Below are positions 1-6,872 of a DNA stretch of 14,988 nucleotides, one piece after another. How positions within the stretch are numbered: position 1 is the stretch's first letter; the number at the start of each line of letters is the position of its first letter. The position numbers were made by a program, and so were the translations under genes. The notes below the pieces were generated by a model. The model was not told the origin of the DNA and made no database searches. It worked only from the letters and a program-made list of their open reading frames with translations. The DNA is from an uncultured Bacteroidales bacterium (GTDB taxonomy: Bacteria > Bacteroidota > Bacteroidia > Bacteroidales > Bacteroidaceae): positions 1-14,988 of the forward strand of contig CANBEE010000035.1 in the NCBI GenBank assembly GCA_947367415.1, in the 5' to 3' direction.

Positions 1-40
1 TAGTGCAAGCCGAATGAAATGCCAAATTTATTTAAGCATT
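1..40 (-). promoter_or_regulatory. Partial promoter element with upstream palindrome, facing out of the window
   Basis: Read on the minus strand, the last 14 bases (TTCGGCTTGCACTA) are identical to the promoter element before the thiamine operon at 3515-3528, and a 23-bp imperfect palindrome centred at position 29 sits at exactly the same distance. The final TA would begin a TAnnTTTG -7 box that lies beyond the edge, and TTTG in the right palindrome arm fits the -33 box. It should drive an unseen leftward gene. The edge truncates the element, so the -7 box is inferred from the full copy. Confidence 0.5.
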
Positions 41-60
41 TAAGAATTACTATACCTACA

Positions 61-104
61 AAAAAAGGCACAGCCCTTCTTATAAAACGGGCTGTGCCTT
101 TGTC
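61..104 (-). terminator. Intrinsic terminator downstream of rnr
   Basis: A perfect 10-bp stem (GGCACAGCCC at 67-76 with GGGCTGTGCC at 89-98) encloses a 12-base loop. On the minus strand it is followed by a run of six T (61-66), the usual form of a rho-independent terminator, about 65 bases after the rnr stop codon. On the plus strand it is followed only by a short TTTGT, so it may also work weakly in the other direction. Confidence 0.9.
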
Positions 105-162
105 AGAAATCTAATAGCCTTTTTCCATTAAGTTCCCGACTTCGCCTTTGCTCCTGTAGGTT

Positions 163-2331
163 TCACTCTACCAGAGCAAAGTCGAGTTGCTTTTTCTCTA
201 AGTTACACCGTGCGACCTCTACTTTGACGGTGTCGCCCAAGGCGTAGCGCTTATGGGTGCGGCGACCTACGAGGCAGAAGTTGCGTACGTCAAACTCGTA
301 GTAGTCGTCGTCGAGGTCGCGCATGGGGATGAGGCCCTCGCACTTATTCTCAATAATCTCGGCATAAAGGCCCCACTCGGTGACGCCGCTGATGATGGCA
401 TCGTAGGCGATGCCCATGCGGTCGGCCATATACTCTACCTGCTTGTACTTGATGCTGGCACGTTCGGCCGAGGCGGCGAGCTGCTCCATCTGCGAGGAGT
501 GTTCACACAGCTCTTCGTACTTGCTCTTCGAAGCCGAGCGACCACCTTCGAGATAGCGCGAGAGGAGACGGTGTACCATCATGTCGGGGTAGCGGCGTAT
601 GGGCGAGGTGAAGTGGGTGTAGTAGTCCATGGCGAGGCCGTAGTGGCCGATGTTATCGGTGCTGTAGCGGGCCTTCTGCATGGCACGCAGCGAGACGGTC
701 TCGATGAGGTGCTGCTCGCGCTTGCCCTTGACATCGGCCAGCAGTTTGTTGAACGACTTGGCTATGTCTACCTTGTCGCCCGTGGTGCGTACCTTATGTC
801 CGAAGGGCAGGGCGAGACGTGCGAGGTTGTCGAGCTTCTCGGCATCGGGCACATCGTGTATGCGGTAGGGGAATACCTTGGCCTTCTTCACGGGTACCTT
901 ACCGATGGCCTCAGCCACAGTACGGTTGGCCAGTAGCATGAACTCCTCGATGAGCTGGTGGGCCTCCTTGGACTCCTTGAGGTGTACGCTCACGGGATGT
1001 CCCTTCTCGTCGATGTCAAAACGCACCTCCACGCGGTCGAAGTTGATGGCTCCGCCCGCAAAGCGTGCGGCACGCATCTGCTGGGCAAACCCATTCAATA
1101 TCATCAGTTCGTTGGCATATTCATCGCCCGGCAAGGTCTCTTTGGTTCCGCGCTGCTGACGCTCGATAATGGCCTGTACCTCCTCATAGGTGTATCTACG
1201 GTTGCTATTAATAATGGTATGGGCTATCTGACTGTACTTGACACGACCCTTGTCATCAATGTGGAAGATGACGGAGTAGGTGAGCTTGTTTTCGTTGGGG
1301 CGCAGCGAACAGATGTAGTTGCACAGGCGCTCGGGCAGCATGGGGATGGTGCGGTCTACAAGGTATACCGATGTGGCGCGGTGCTGTGCCTCCTTGTCGA
1401 TGATGCCGTTCTCGCCCACGTAATGGGTGACATCGGCAATGTGTACGCCCACCTCCCAGAGGTTCTTGCCGAGGGGACGGATAGAGAGAGCATCGTCGAA
1501 GTCCTTGGCATCGTGGGGGTCGATGGTGCAGGTGAGCACATCGCGCATATCGAGTCGGCGGGCAATCTCGTCGGGTGTGATGACGTCGCTGATATGGTTG
1601 GCCGCATTCTCCACGGCAATGGGGTATTTGTATGGGAGCCCAAACTCAGCCAGGATGGCATGCATCTCTACGTCATTATTACCTGCCTGACCAAGGATGT
1701 CCACCACGTGACCTATGGGGTTGCGTGCATCTTCGGGCCATTCCACAATCTTCACCACTGCCTTGTCGCCCGTCTTTCCGCCCTTGAGCTTGTCGCGAGG
1801 GATGAAGATGTCATTGTCGAGCGTACGGCTCTCGGTAAGCAGAAAGGCATAGTTGCGTTCCACCTTGAGGATGCCCACGAAGGTGTCGTTGGCCCGCTCG
1901 ATGATCTCTACCACCTCGCCCTCGGGCATGCCGCGTCCACGACGACGGGCAAAAAGGCTCACGCGCACACGGTCGCCATGCAGGGCATGCATCGAGTGGC
2001 GTTCGGCGATGTATACCGACTCGTCATCCTCATCGGGGGCAAAGAGTATCTTCCCATTGCTTGAGCGCTGGATGATGCCCGTAAGTTCACGCTTCTGGAA
2101 TACGAGGCGGAAATGTCCGTTGGAGGTCTCCACGAGGGTGCCGTCGATGAGCAGGTCGCCTATGATGTCGCCACACAGCATCTTCTGCGGATGCGTGGTG
2201 AGGCGTAGCTCCTTCCATATACGACTGTAGGTGAGCGAGCGGTCAGAATATTCCTGAAAGAGGTCGATGAGTGCATCGAACATCATGCGCTTGGTCATGC
2301 GCAGATGCGTCTTCTTGGCTGATTTTCCCAT
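163..2331 (-). CDS. rnr: Ribonuclease R (RNB-family 3'-5' exoribonuclease)
   Basis: A processive, hydrolytic 3'-5' exoribonuclease of the RNase II/R family, acting in the cytoplasm on structured RNA, rRNA and mRNA fragments. The 722-residue protein has the full architecture: an N-terminal winged-helix-like segment (about 10-75), cold-shock/OB domains (about 80-215), the RNB catalytic domain (about 255-590) and a C-terminal S1 domain (about 643-721). The catalytic metal-binding motif DPHDAKDFDD is at 271-280, and the family signature HFTSPIRRYPDMMVHR is at 573-588. The length is normal for Bacteroidota RNase R. The start ATG at 2331 gives a basic N-terminus (MGKSAKK); an internal Met12 is possible, and no clear ribosome binding site decides between them. 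It is transcribed alone, divergent from the epimerase gene, and ends in a strong terminator. The long opposite-strand ORFs in this stretch are shadows. Confidence 0.97.
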   Translation of the reverse strand: MGKSAKKTHLRMTKRMMFDALIDLFQEYSDRSLTYSRIWKELRLTTHPQKMLCGDIIGDLLIDGTLVETSNGHFRLVFQKRELTGIIQRSSNGKILFAPDEDDESVYIAERHSMHALHGDRVRVSLFARRRGRGMPEGEVVEIIERANDTFVGILKVERNYAFLLTESRTLDNDIFIPRDKLKGGKTGDKAVVKIVEWPEDARNPIGHVVDILGQAGNNDVEMHAILAEFGLPYKYPIAVENAANHISDVITPDEIARRLDMRDVLTCTIDPHDAKDFDDALSIRPLGKNLWEVGVHIADVTHYVGENGIIDKEAQHRATSVYLVDRTIPMLPERLCNYICSLRPNENKLTYSVIFHIDDKGRVKYSQIAHTIINSNRRYTYEEVQAIIERQQRGTKETLPGDEYANELMILNGFAQQMRAARFAGGAINFDRVEVRFDIDEKGHPVSVHLKESKEAHQLIEEFMLLANRTVAEAIGKVPVKKAKVFPYRIHDVPDAEKLDNLARLALPFGHKVRTTGDKVDIAKSFNKLLADVKGKREQHLIETVSLRAMQKARYSTDNIGHYGLAMDYYTHFTSPIRRYPDMMVHRLLSRYLEGGRSASKSKYEELCEHSSQMEQLAASAERASIKYKQVEYMADRMGIAYDAIISGVTEWGLYAEIIENKCEGLIPMRDLDDDYYEFDVRNFCLVGRRTHKRYALGDTVKVEVARCNLEKKQLDFALVE

Positions 2332-2360
2332 ATGCTAATTCTTTTTAGGGTTTCGTGTTG

Positions 2361-2392
2361 CTAAAGTAACGATTATTATTGATAATTGAGCT
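2361..2392 (-). promoter_or_regulatory. Possible rnr promoter
   Basis: On the minus strand TACTTTAG (2368-2361) differs from the Bacteroidota -7 consensus TAnnTTTG at one base and lies about 30 bases before the rnr start codon. The expected -33 region is AT-rich but has no clear TTTG. It is the only candidate in the divergent spacer on this strand, so it is a weak call. Confidence 0.35.
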
Positions 2393-2420
2393 ATCCGTTA
2401 ACCTTTTTTTGTAGAGAATT

Positions 2421-2452
2421 GTTTAATTGATAAGAAAAGGGCGATATATTTG
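2421..2452 (+). promoter_or_regulatory. Promoter of the epimerase gene
   Basis: TATATTTG at 2445-2452 matches the -7 consensus TAnnTTTG exactly. The -33 region around 2419-2425 (TTGTTTA) is a loose match. Transcription would start near 2459. This rules out the upstream TTG codon at 2450 as a start, since it lies inside the -7 box. Confidence 0.55.
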
Positions 2453-2479
2453 CCTCATCAATCAAGGCTATTGGGAACA

Positions 2480-3475
2480 ATGAAGATTCTAGTAACTGGT
2501 GCATCGGGCTTCATCGGGAGCCATATGGTAGAGAAGGCACTGCTACGAGGGTATGAGACCTGGGCAGCCGTGCGCCCAACAAGCAGTCGGAGGTACTTGA
2601 CTGATAGTCGTATACGCCTCATCGAACTAGACTACACCCATCCAACAATCTTGCAGGACCAGCTACAGGATTTTGCCCGCAAGCAGGGGTGCTGGGATGT
2701 AATCATCCACTGTGCCGGTGCTACCCAATGCCTCCATCACAATGACTTCTATGCCATCAACTACGAGGGTACCTGCCGTTTCATAGATACGCTCACAGCG
2801 CTTGGGATGGTGCCCCGGCAATTCATCTTCATGAGCAGCCTTGGCACCTACGGTCCCATCCGCGAGACCCTGCCCTACCGCCCTATCCGTGAAGACGATA
2901 CCCCTCGCCCCAACACCCACTATGGGCGCAGCAAACGTATGGCCGAGGAATATATGATGCGGCAGCTGGGGGTCCCCTACGTCATATTCCGCCCCACAGG
3001 TGTCTACGGCCCACGCGATAGGGATTATCAGATACTCATCGATGGCATACGCCACCACGCGGAACCGACACTTGGCTACCGTAGGCAAGAGATTACGTTT
3101 GTCTACGTGAAAGATCTGGTAGAGGCTGTCTTCTTTGCCATTGACCGAGGAGTATCTCGGCGAGCCTATTTTGTCACCGATGGCAGGGTATACACCGCAC
3201 ACGACTTCGGGAATATCGTACGCCGAGAATTGGGCAACCCATTCGTATGCCGCATCACCGTACCGCTATGGCTCGGAAGAGTAGCGGCACTGCTATGTGA
3301 TGCAGCGTCGAGGCTCACCCATCGCACCTTCACACTCAACAGCGACAAATTCCGCATCCTCAGCCAGCGCAACTGGACGTGCGATATAGAGCCCCTCAAG
3401 CAGGAACTGGGATATGCTCCTCAGTATGACCTTCAAAGCGGTATCAGAGAAACCATCCACAAGTACAGAAATTAG
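2480..3475 (+). CDS. NAD(P)-dependent epimerase/dehydratase, extended SDR family
   Basis: A cytoplasmic extended short-chain dehydrogenase/reductase (COG0451-like), probably acting on a nucleotide-sugar or a small alcohol/ketone; the substrate cannot be read from the sequence. From the ATG at 2480 it has 331 residues. The Rossmann motif GASGFIG is at residues 7-13, an SDR acid (D51) closes the N-terminal strand, the catalytic serine is in FMSSLGTYG (S119/S120), and the YxxxK pair is Y148/K152. GVYGPRD (174-180) is a typical family segment. The open frame extends upstream to a TTG at 2450, but that codon overlaps the -7 promoter box, so the ATG directly before MKILVTGASG is the better start. 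The gene stands alone between rnr (divergent) and the thiamine operon, which has its own promoter. Confidence 0.88.
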   Translation: MKILVTGASGFIGSHMVEKALLRGYETWAAVRPTSSRRYLTDSRIRLIELDYTHPTILQDQLQDFARKQGCWDVIIHCAGATQCLHHNDFYAINYEGTCRFIDTLTALGMVPRQFIFMSSLGTYGPIRETLPYRPIREDDTPRPNTHYGRSKRMAEEYMMRQLGVPYVIFRPTGVYGPRDRDYQILIDGIRHHAEPTLGYRRQEITFVYVKDLVEAVFFAIDRGVSRRAYFVTDGRVYTAHDFGNIVRRELGNPFVCRITVPLWLGRVAALLCDAASRLTHRTFTLNSDKFRILSQRNWTCDIEPLKQELGYAPQYDLQSGIRETIHKYRN

Positions 3476-3488
3476 GCGGCGCCTCAGA

Positions 3489-3534
3489 AAAATCAAGTTT
3501 TACTTGCTTTTTCGTTCGGCTTGCACTAATTTTG
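3489..3534 (+). promoter_or_regulatory. Thiamine operon promoter with a palindrome over the -33 region
   Basis: TAATTTTG at 3527-3534 is an exact TAnnTTTG -7 box. TTG at 3504-3506 fits the -33 box with a 20-bp spacer, giving a start near 3540. A near-perfect 23-bp palindrome (3489-3511, centre 3500, nine of ten arm positions paired) overlaps the -33 box. The segment TTCGGCTTGCACTA (3515-3528) recurs inverted at 1-14. The palindrome could bind a dimeric protein or be a structural part of a dispersed promoter element; no regulator is identified. Confidence 0.7.
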
Positions 3535-3585
3535 TCGCGGAATCAATAAACAAGCGCGTAGCGCGCCGCGTTATGTGAGGTGATC

Positions 3586-3678
3586 CCAATGTTAGGGGTG
3601 CTTGCCCAAGGGCAGGCTGAGATTATACCCTTTGAACCTGCTGGCGTAATTGCAGAGAGGAAAACGGAACTTGGTGTG
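3586..3678 (+). ncRNA. TPP riboswitch (THI element) aptamer
   Basis: The conserved TPP aptamer segments occur in order: GGGGTGC (3595-3601), a small P3-type stem from GCCC/GGGC, GGCTGAGA (3615-3622), ACCC (3627-3630), TTTGAACCTG (3631-3640), then the CTGG..GTAATTGCAG stretch and GAGAGGAAA (3655-3663). A P1 closing helix can form between CCAA-GTT (3586-3593) and AACTTGG (3668-3674), with one bulge. It lies in the transcribed leader of two thiamine genes and upstream of an intrinsic terminator. The expected logic is that thiamine pyrophosphate binding favours termination. The thiM start codon is about 190 bases downstream of the aptamer, so control is more likely transcriptional than by masking the ribosome binding site. 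Confidence 0.95.
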
Positions 3679-3700
3679 TAGGCACAAGCTGATAGTATAA

Positions 3701-3746
3701 GAGAAGACCGTATTCCCTCGTGAGAATAAGGTCTTCTCTCTTTTTT
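3701..3746 (+). terminator. Riboswitch-linked intrinsic terminator in the thi leader
   Basis: GAGAAGACC (3701-3709) pairs perfectly with GGTCTTCTC (3730-3738), and the stem continues with TATTC/GAATA (3711-3715 with 3724-3728). A run of T follows (3740-3746). It sits 23 bases after the aptamer and 118 bases before thiM, so it is the expression platform of the riboswitch and not the end of an upstream gene. A competing hairpin at 3670-3688 uses the 3' side of the aptamer's closing helix. Confidence 0.88.
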
Positions 3747-3852
3747 CGCCCATGCCGTACACGGCTCCGCAAGCAAGGAACCGGCATTTATAACCAAGAA
3801 GTCGTTCGGGAATAAAAATCCAGACAGCTTCTTCTAAATGTCAAACCTAAAA

Positions 3853-3858
3853 AAGGAG
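3853..3858 (+). promoter_or_regulatory. Strong Shine-Dalgarno before thiM-tenA
   Basis: AAGGAG lies five bases before the ATG at 3864. It fixes the start and is unusual here: most other genes in the window have no Shine-Dalgarno sequence. It lies beyond the terminator and does not overlap the aptamer. Confidence 0.75.
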
Positions 3859-3863
3859 AAAAA

Positions 3864-5312
3864 ATGAACAAAGAGAATCTGAAGAGAGACCTCGCGCTAG
3901 TTCGCGAAAAGAGTCCGCTGGTACACAACATCACCAACTACGTGGCCATGAACTTCTCGGCCAATGCCCTGCTTGCCTTGGGCGCTTCGCCCGTGATGGC
4001 CCATGCCGTGGAGGAGATGGACGATATGGTCAGTATCGCCTCGGCCCTGGTAATCAATATCGGTACGCTCGATGCCGAGTGGGTGAGCGGCATGATGGCG
4101 GCGGGCCGTGCAGCACATCGCATGGGCAAGCCCATCGTACTCGACCCCGTAGGCGCAGGAGCCACCCCCTATCGCACAGAGACAGCGTGGCAGATTATCC
4201 GCGAGTGTCACCCCACCATCATCCGTGGCAATGCCTCAGAGATTATGGCACTCGTGAATGCCGACATCAAGAGCAAGGGCGTAGACAGCAGCCAAAGCTC
4301 CGACAATGCCGTGGAGTCGGCCAAGCAGCTGGCAAGCACGACAGGCGCCGTCGTAGTCATCAGTGGTGCTACCGACTATATCACCGATGGCTTCCGCGTG
4401 GAGACGATTGGCAATGGCTCTCCGCTGATGACACTCGTCACGGCCATGGGTTGCACAGCCACTTCGGTCGTAGGAGCCTTTGCTGGTATCAACCCCGATG
4501 CCTTCGAGGCTGCCCTGCACGGCATGGCGGTGATGGGCGTATGTGGCGAACGTGCCGTAGCGCAGAAGTCCGCTCCCGGCTCACTGCTCACCCACTTCGT
4601 GGATGCGCTGTACGAGATTACTCCCGAGCAGTTGGCCAATCAGGTTGTAGCAACCCCAAGTGACCATCGTGCTAAGTGGAGTAGCGCGGCCTTCGAAGCA
4701 GTGGCCGACACCATGCGCAGCATCGAGCAATATGCCTTCATACAGGAGATGCTGGCAGGTACGCTACCGCAGGAGCAGTTTGTGCGCTACCTGCAGCAAG
4801 ACAAGATATACCTCAAGGAGTACTCGCGCGACCTCTACGCCGTAGCCGATATGATGGTGGACAAGGCCGAGGGCGACTTCTTCCGCGCTACCGCTGAGGA
4901 GGGTATGGAGAGCGAGAATGCCATGCAAGCTATGCTAAGCGAGCGCTTTGGTATCCATGGCGAAACACTTCCCGTAGCCACCACGCTGCGCTACACCCGT
5001 TTCCTGCGCCACTATACCGACACGCTGGACGTGCCCGTAGTGCTCGCTGCCGTATTGCCCTGCTACTGGGTATACAATGAGGTGGGCAAGTACCTCGTGG
5101 CACAGCAAATCACTCCCGACAACCCCTATAAGGAGTGGATACAAACCTACGGTTCGCCCGAGATGGATGAGGCCACCAACTATGTAGTCGGCCTCATCGA
5201 CCGCTTGGCCGAGAACTGCACTCCCGAGAAGCAGGCACTCATGCGCCGCGTCTTCGCCGAAGGCTGCGCCCTGGAGCTGGAGTTCTTTATGATAGGAAGA
5301 CAAAGTAGTTGA
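3864..5312 (+). CDS. thiM-tenA: ThiM-TenA fusion: hydroxyethylthiazole kinase plus TenA thiaminase II/aminopyrimidine aminohydrolase
   Basis: A 482-residue cytoplasmic fusion with two thiamine salvage activities. Residues about 5-262 are ThiM, which phosphorylates the thiazole alcohol: the NITNYVAMNFSAN region (22-34), DPVGAGAT (94-101), the RGNASEI segment (121-127) and the catalytic-loop cysteine C197 in TAMGCTAT are all present. Residues about 268-482 are a TenA domain, which hydrolyses aminopyrimidine breakdown products or thiamine to HMP. Compared with Bacillus subtilis TenA from memory, the key residues are kept: D313 (Asp44), Y316 (Tyr47), C400 in LPCYW (Cys135), Y404 (Tyr139) and E471 (Glu205). 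This places it in the cysteine-type TenA class. A short linker (about 262-268) joins the domains. It is the first gene after the TPP riboswitch and lies 27 bases before the ThiE-ThiD gene. Both domains look intact; the fusion is seen directly in one uninterrupted frame. Confidence 0.95.
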   Translation: MNKENLKRDLALVREKSPLVHNITNYVAMNFSANALLALGASPVMAHAVEEMDDMVSIASALVINIGTLDAEWVSGMMAAGRAAHRMGKPIVLDPVGAGATPYRTETAWQIIRECHPTIIRGNASEIMALVNADIKSKGVDSSQSSDNAVESAKQLASTTGAVVVISGATDYITDGFRVETIGNGSPLMTLVTAMGCTATSVVGAFAGINPDAFEAALHGMAVMGVCGERAVAQKSAPGSLLTHFVDALYEITPEQLANQVVATPSDHRAKWSSAAFEAVADTMRSIEQYAFIQEMLAGTLPQEQFVRYLQQDKIYLKEYSRDLYAVADMMVDKAEGDFFRATAEEGMESENAMQAMLSERFGIHGETLPVATTLRYTRFLRHYTDTLDVPVVLAAVLPCYWVYNEVGKYLVAQQITPDNPYKEWIQTYGSPEMDEATNYVVGLIDRLAENCTPEKQALMRRVFAEGCALELEFFMIGRQSS

Positions 5313-5313
5313 A

Positions 5314-5341
5314 AATTCATAACTCATAATTCACAACTCAT
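5314..5341 (+). repeat. Heptamer array 1 (AAYTNNN x4) containing the thiE start codon
   Basis: Four consecutive 7-bp units start at 5314 (AATTCAT), 5321 (AACTCAT), 5328 (AATTCAC) and 5335 (AACTCAT). They fill the whole spacer between the ThiM-TenA stop codon and the next gene, and the ATG at 5340 begins inside the last unit. The same AAYTNNN pattern occurs in the ThiE-ThiD linker and before the ABC transporter gene. Confidence 0.75.
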
Positions 5342-6827
5342 GGTTAAACCCTTTGACCTCTCCCTTTACCTTGTCACCGATCGCCCCCTTTCGGGTGGTC
5401 GCGACATGGCTTGGATAGTGCGTGAAGCCGCTGCAGGCGGTGTCACCATGGTGCAACTCCGCGAGAAGGAGTGCTCCACAGCCGAATTCATCCAACTGGC
5501 CCGCGAGCTGAAAGCAGCGCTGGCTCCCCTCGGCATACCCCTCATTATCAATGACCGCGTAGACGTAGCTCTAGCCGTCGATGCCGATGGTGTACACATC
5601 GGGCAGAGCGATATGCCCTACGCCACAGCCCGCAAACTGCTGGGTCGTGACAAGATTATCGGTCTCTCGGTGGAGACGATGGACGAGGTCGTCGCTGCCA
5701 ATGCCCTCGACGTGGATTATATAGGTATATCGCCCGTGTATGCCACCCCCACCAAGACCGACACGCTCACCCCCTTCGGCCTCGACGGTGTAGACGAGGT
5801 TATGCGCTGCTCGCGCCACCGCTGCGTAGCCATCGGTGGCATGAACAGAGACACCGTGGGTGAGGTCATCGCCCACGGCGTAGAGGGCGTAGCCGTGGTA
5901 TCGGCCATCGTGGCAGCCCCCTCGCCCCGCGAAGCAGCAGCAGAGTTGGCGGCGATTATCAAGGACAATCGCCATGAGCATTCAGAGAACTCAGAGGTCT
6001 CGGAGAATAATTGTCAATTGTCAACTGTCAATTCTCAATTAAGAAGAGTTCTCACCATCGCCGGCAGTGACTCGGGCGGTGGCGCCGGCATACAGGCCGA
6101 CATCAAGAGCATCTCGGCTAACGGATGCTTTGCCACATCGGCCATCACCGCCATCACCGCACAGAATACGCTGGGCGTAAATGCCGTGGTGGGCCTCTCC
6201 ATCGATATCCTCGAAGGGCAGATTGAAGCCGTGCTCAGCGACATCGGTACCGACAGTGTGAAGATTGGCATGCTCCACTCAGCCGAGGTGGTGCGCAGCG
6301 TGGCGCGTCTGTTGCGCAAGTACGGTATAAAGGATGTGGTGCTCGATCCCGTGATGGTATCCACCTCGGGGCACAAGCTCATCGAGGACAGCGCCATCGC
6401 CGTGCTGAAGAGCGACCTGATACCGCTAGCGCGAGTTATCACCCCAAACATTCCTGAGGCCGAAATCCTGCTTGGCGAGCCTATCGAGAAGCAGGGCGAC
6501 CTGCCCGGTGCAGCCCGCCGCCTGGCCCAGCAGTATGGGGTATCGGTATTGCTCAAGGCAGGTCACCTGGTGGACGACGAGCTTATCGACATCTTCTACA
6601 ACTACGAGACAGGCGAGGTAGCCGAGCTCAGTGCCCGCCGCGTCGACACACCCAACACCCACGGTACAGGCTGCACCCTCTCAAGTGCCTTTGCTGCCCA
6701 ACTGGCCAAGGGGCTCCCGCTCTCCGAAGCCGCTCGCGCAGCGAAAGCATACATCAACAATGCCATCATCCATGGTGCTGCCTACAAGATAGGCAACGGG
6801 CATGGTCCCGTATGCCATTTCTACTAA
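5340..6827 (+). CDS. thiE-thiD: ThiE-ThiD fusion: thiamine-phosphate synthase plus HMP/HMP-phosphate kinase
   Basis: A 495-residue cytoplasmic fusion. Residues 1-210 are ThiE, which joins HMP-PP to thiazole phosphate: QLREK (39-43), NDR (71-73), VHIGQ (85-89), GISPVYATPTK (129-139) and AIGGM (164-168). Residues about 236-495 are ThiD, which phosphorylates HMP twice: AGSDSGGGAGIQAD (241-254), DPVMVSTSG (336-344) and GTGC with C445 (442-445). Both domains keep their motifs and normal lengths. The linker (211-235) is low-complexity: three XSE tripeptides, then residues encoded by a 7-bp repeat array. The start ATG at 5340 is embedded in another heptamer array and has no Shine-Dalgarno; translation probably continues from ThiM-TenA, whose stop is 27 bases upstream. 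With that gene it forms a salvage operon under the TPP riboswitch. ThiE-ThiD fusions are known in several lineages. Confidence 0.95.
   Translation: MVKPFDLSLYLVTDRPLSGGRDMAWIVREAAAGGVTMVQLREKECSTAEFIQLARELKAALAPLGIPLIINDRVDVALAVDADGVHIGQSDMPYATARKLLGRDKIIGLSVETMDEVVAANALDVDYIGISPVYATPTKTDTLTPFGLDGVDEVMRCSRHRCVAIGGMNRDTVGEVIAHGVEGVAVVSAIVAAPSPREAAAELAAIIKDNRHEHSENSEVSENNCQLSTVNSQLRRVLTIAGSDSGGGAGIQADIKSISANGCFATSAITAITAQNTLGVNAVVGLSIDILEGQIEAVLSDIGTDSVKIGMLHSAEVVRSVARLLRKYGIKDVVLDPVMVSTSGHKLIEDSAIAVLKSDLIPLARVITPNIPEAEILLGEPIEKQGDLPGAARRLAQQYGVSVLLKAGHLVDDELIDIFYNYETGEVAELSARRVDTPNTHGTGCTLSSAFAAQLAKGLPLSEAARAAKAYINNAIIHGAAYKIGNGHGPVCHFY
5977..6043 (+). repeat. Repeats encoding the ThiE-ThiD linker (9-bp x3, then heptamer array 2)
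   Basis: Three 9-bp units at 5979-6005 encode HSE, NSE and VSE. They are followed by 7-bp units AATTGTC at 6009 and 6016, AACTGTC at 6023, AATTCTC at 6030 and a partial AATT at 6037. The reading frame stays open through both. The heptamers match the AAYTNNN pattern found in the neighbouring intergenic spacer, so this linker looks like translated spacer DNA. Confidence 0.75.
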
Positions 6828-6854
6828 AAACGCCCATTCCATCGGGGTATTTTT
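6826..6854 (+). terminator. Possible terminator of the thiamine operon
   Basis: AAAAACGCCC (6826-6835) can pair imperfectly with GGGTATTTTT (6845-6854) around a nine-base loop: five A-T pairs and three C-G pairs separated by a C/A mismatch and a G/T wobble. It overlaps the stop codon and the next gene has its own promoter, so termination here is expected, but the hairpin is modest. Confidence 0.4.
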
Positions 6855-6872
6855 GTTGTAGAAGCTCATCGA

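Noticed and set aside
253..2230. Long plus-strand open frames (up to 368 codons) opposite rnr
   Set aside because: They lie wholly antisense to a complete RNase R with all catalytic motifs. Their predicted proteins are low-complexity mirror products of its codon bias and have no recognisable domain.
3543..3797. Minus-strand 84-codon frame across the thi leader
   Set aside because: It overlaps the TPP aptamer and terminator, whose RNA-level conservation fully explains the sequence.
5974..6042. A small frame starting at the ATG at 5974 inside the ThiE-ThiD linker
   Set aside because: It is out of frame with both domains, only 22 codons long and stops within the heptamer array, so it cannot start ThiD.
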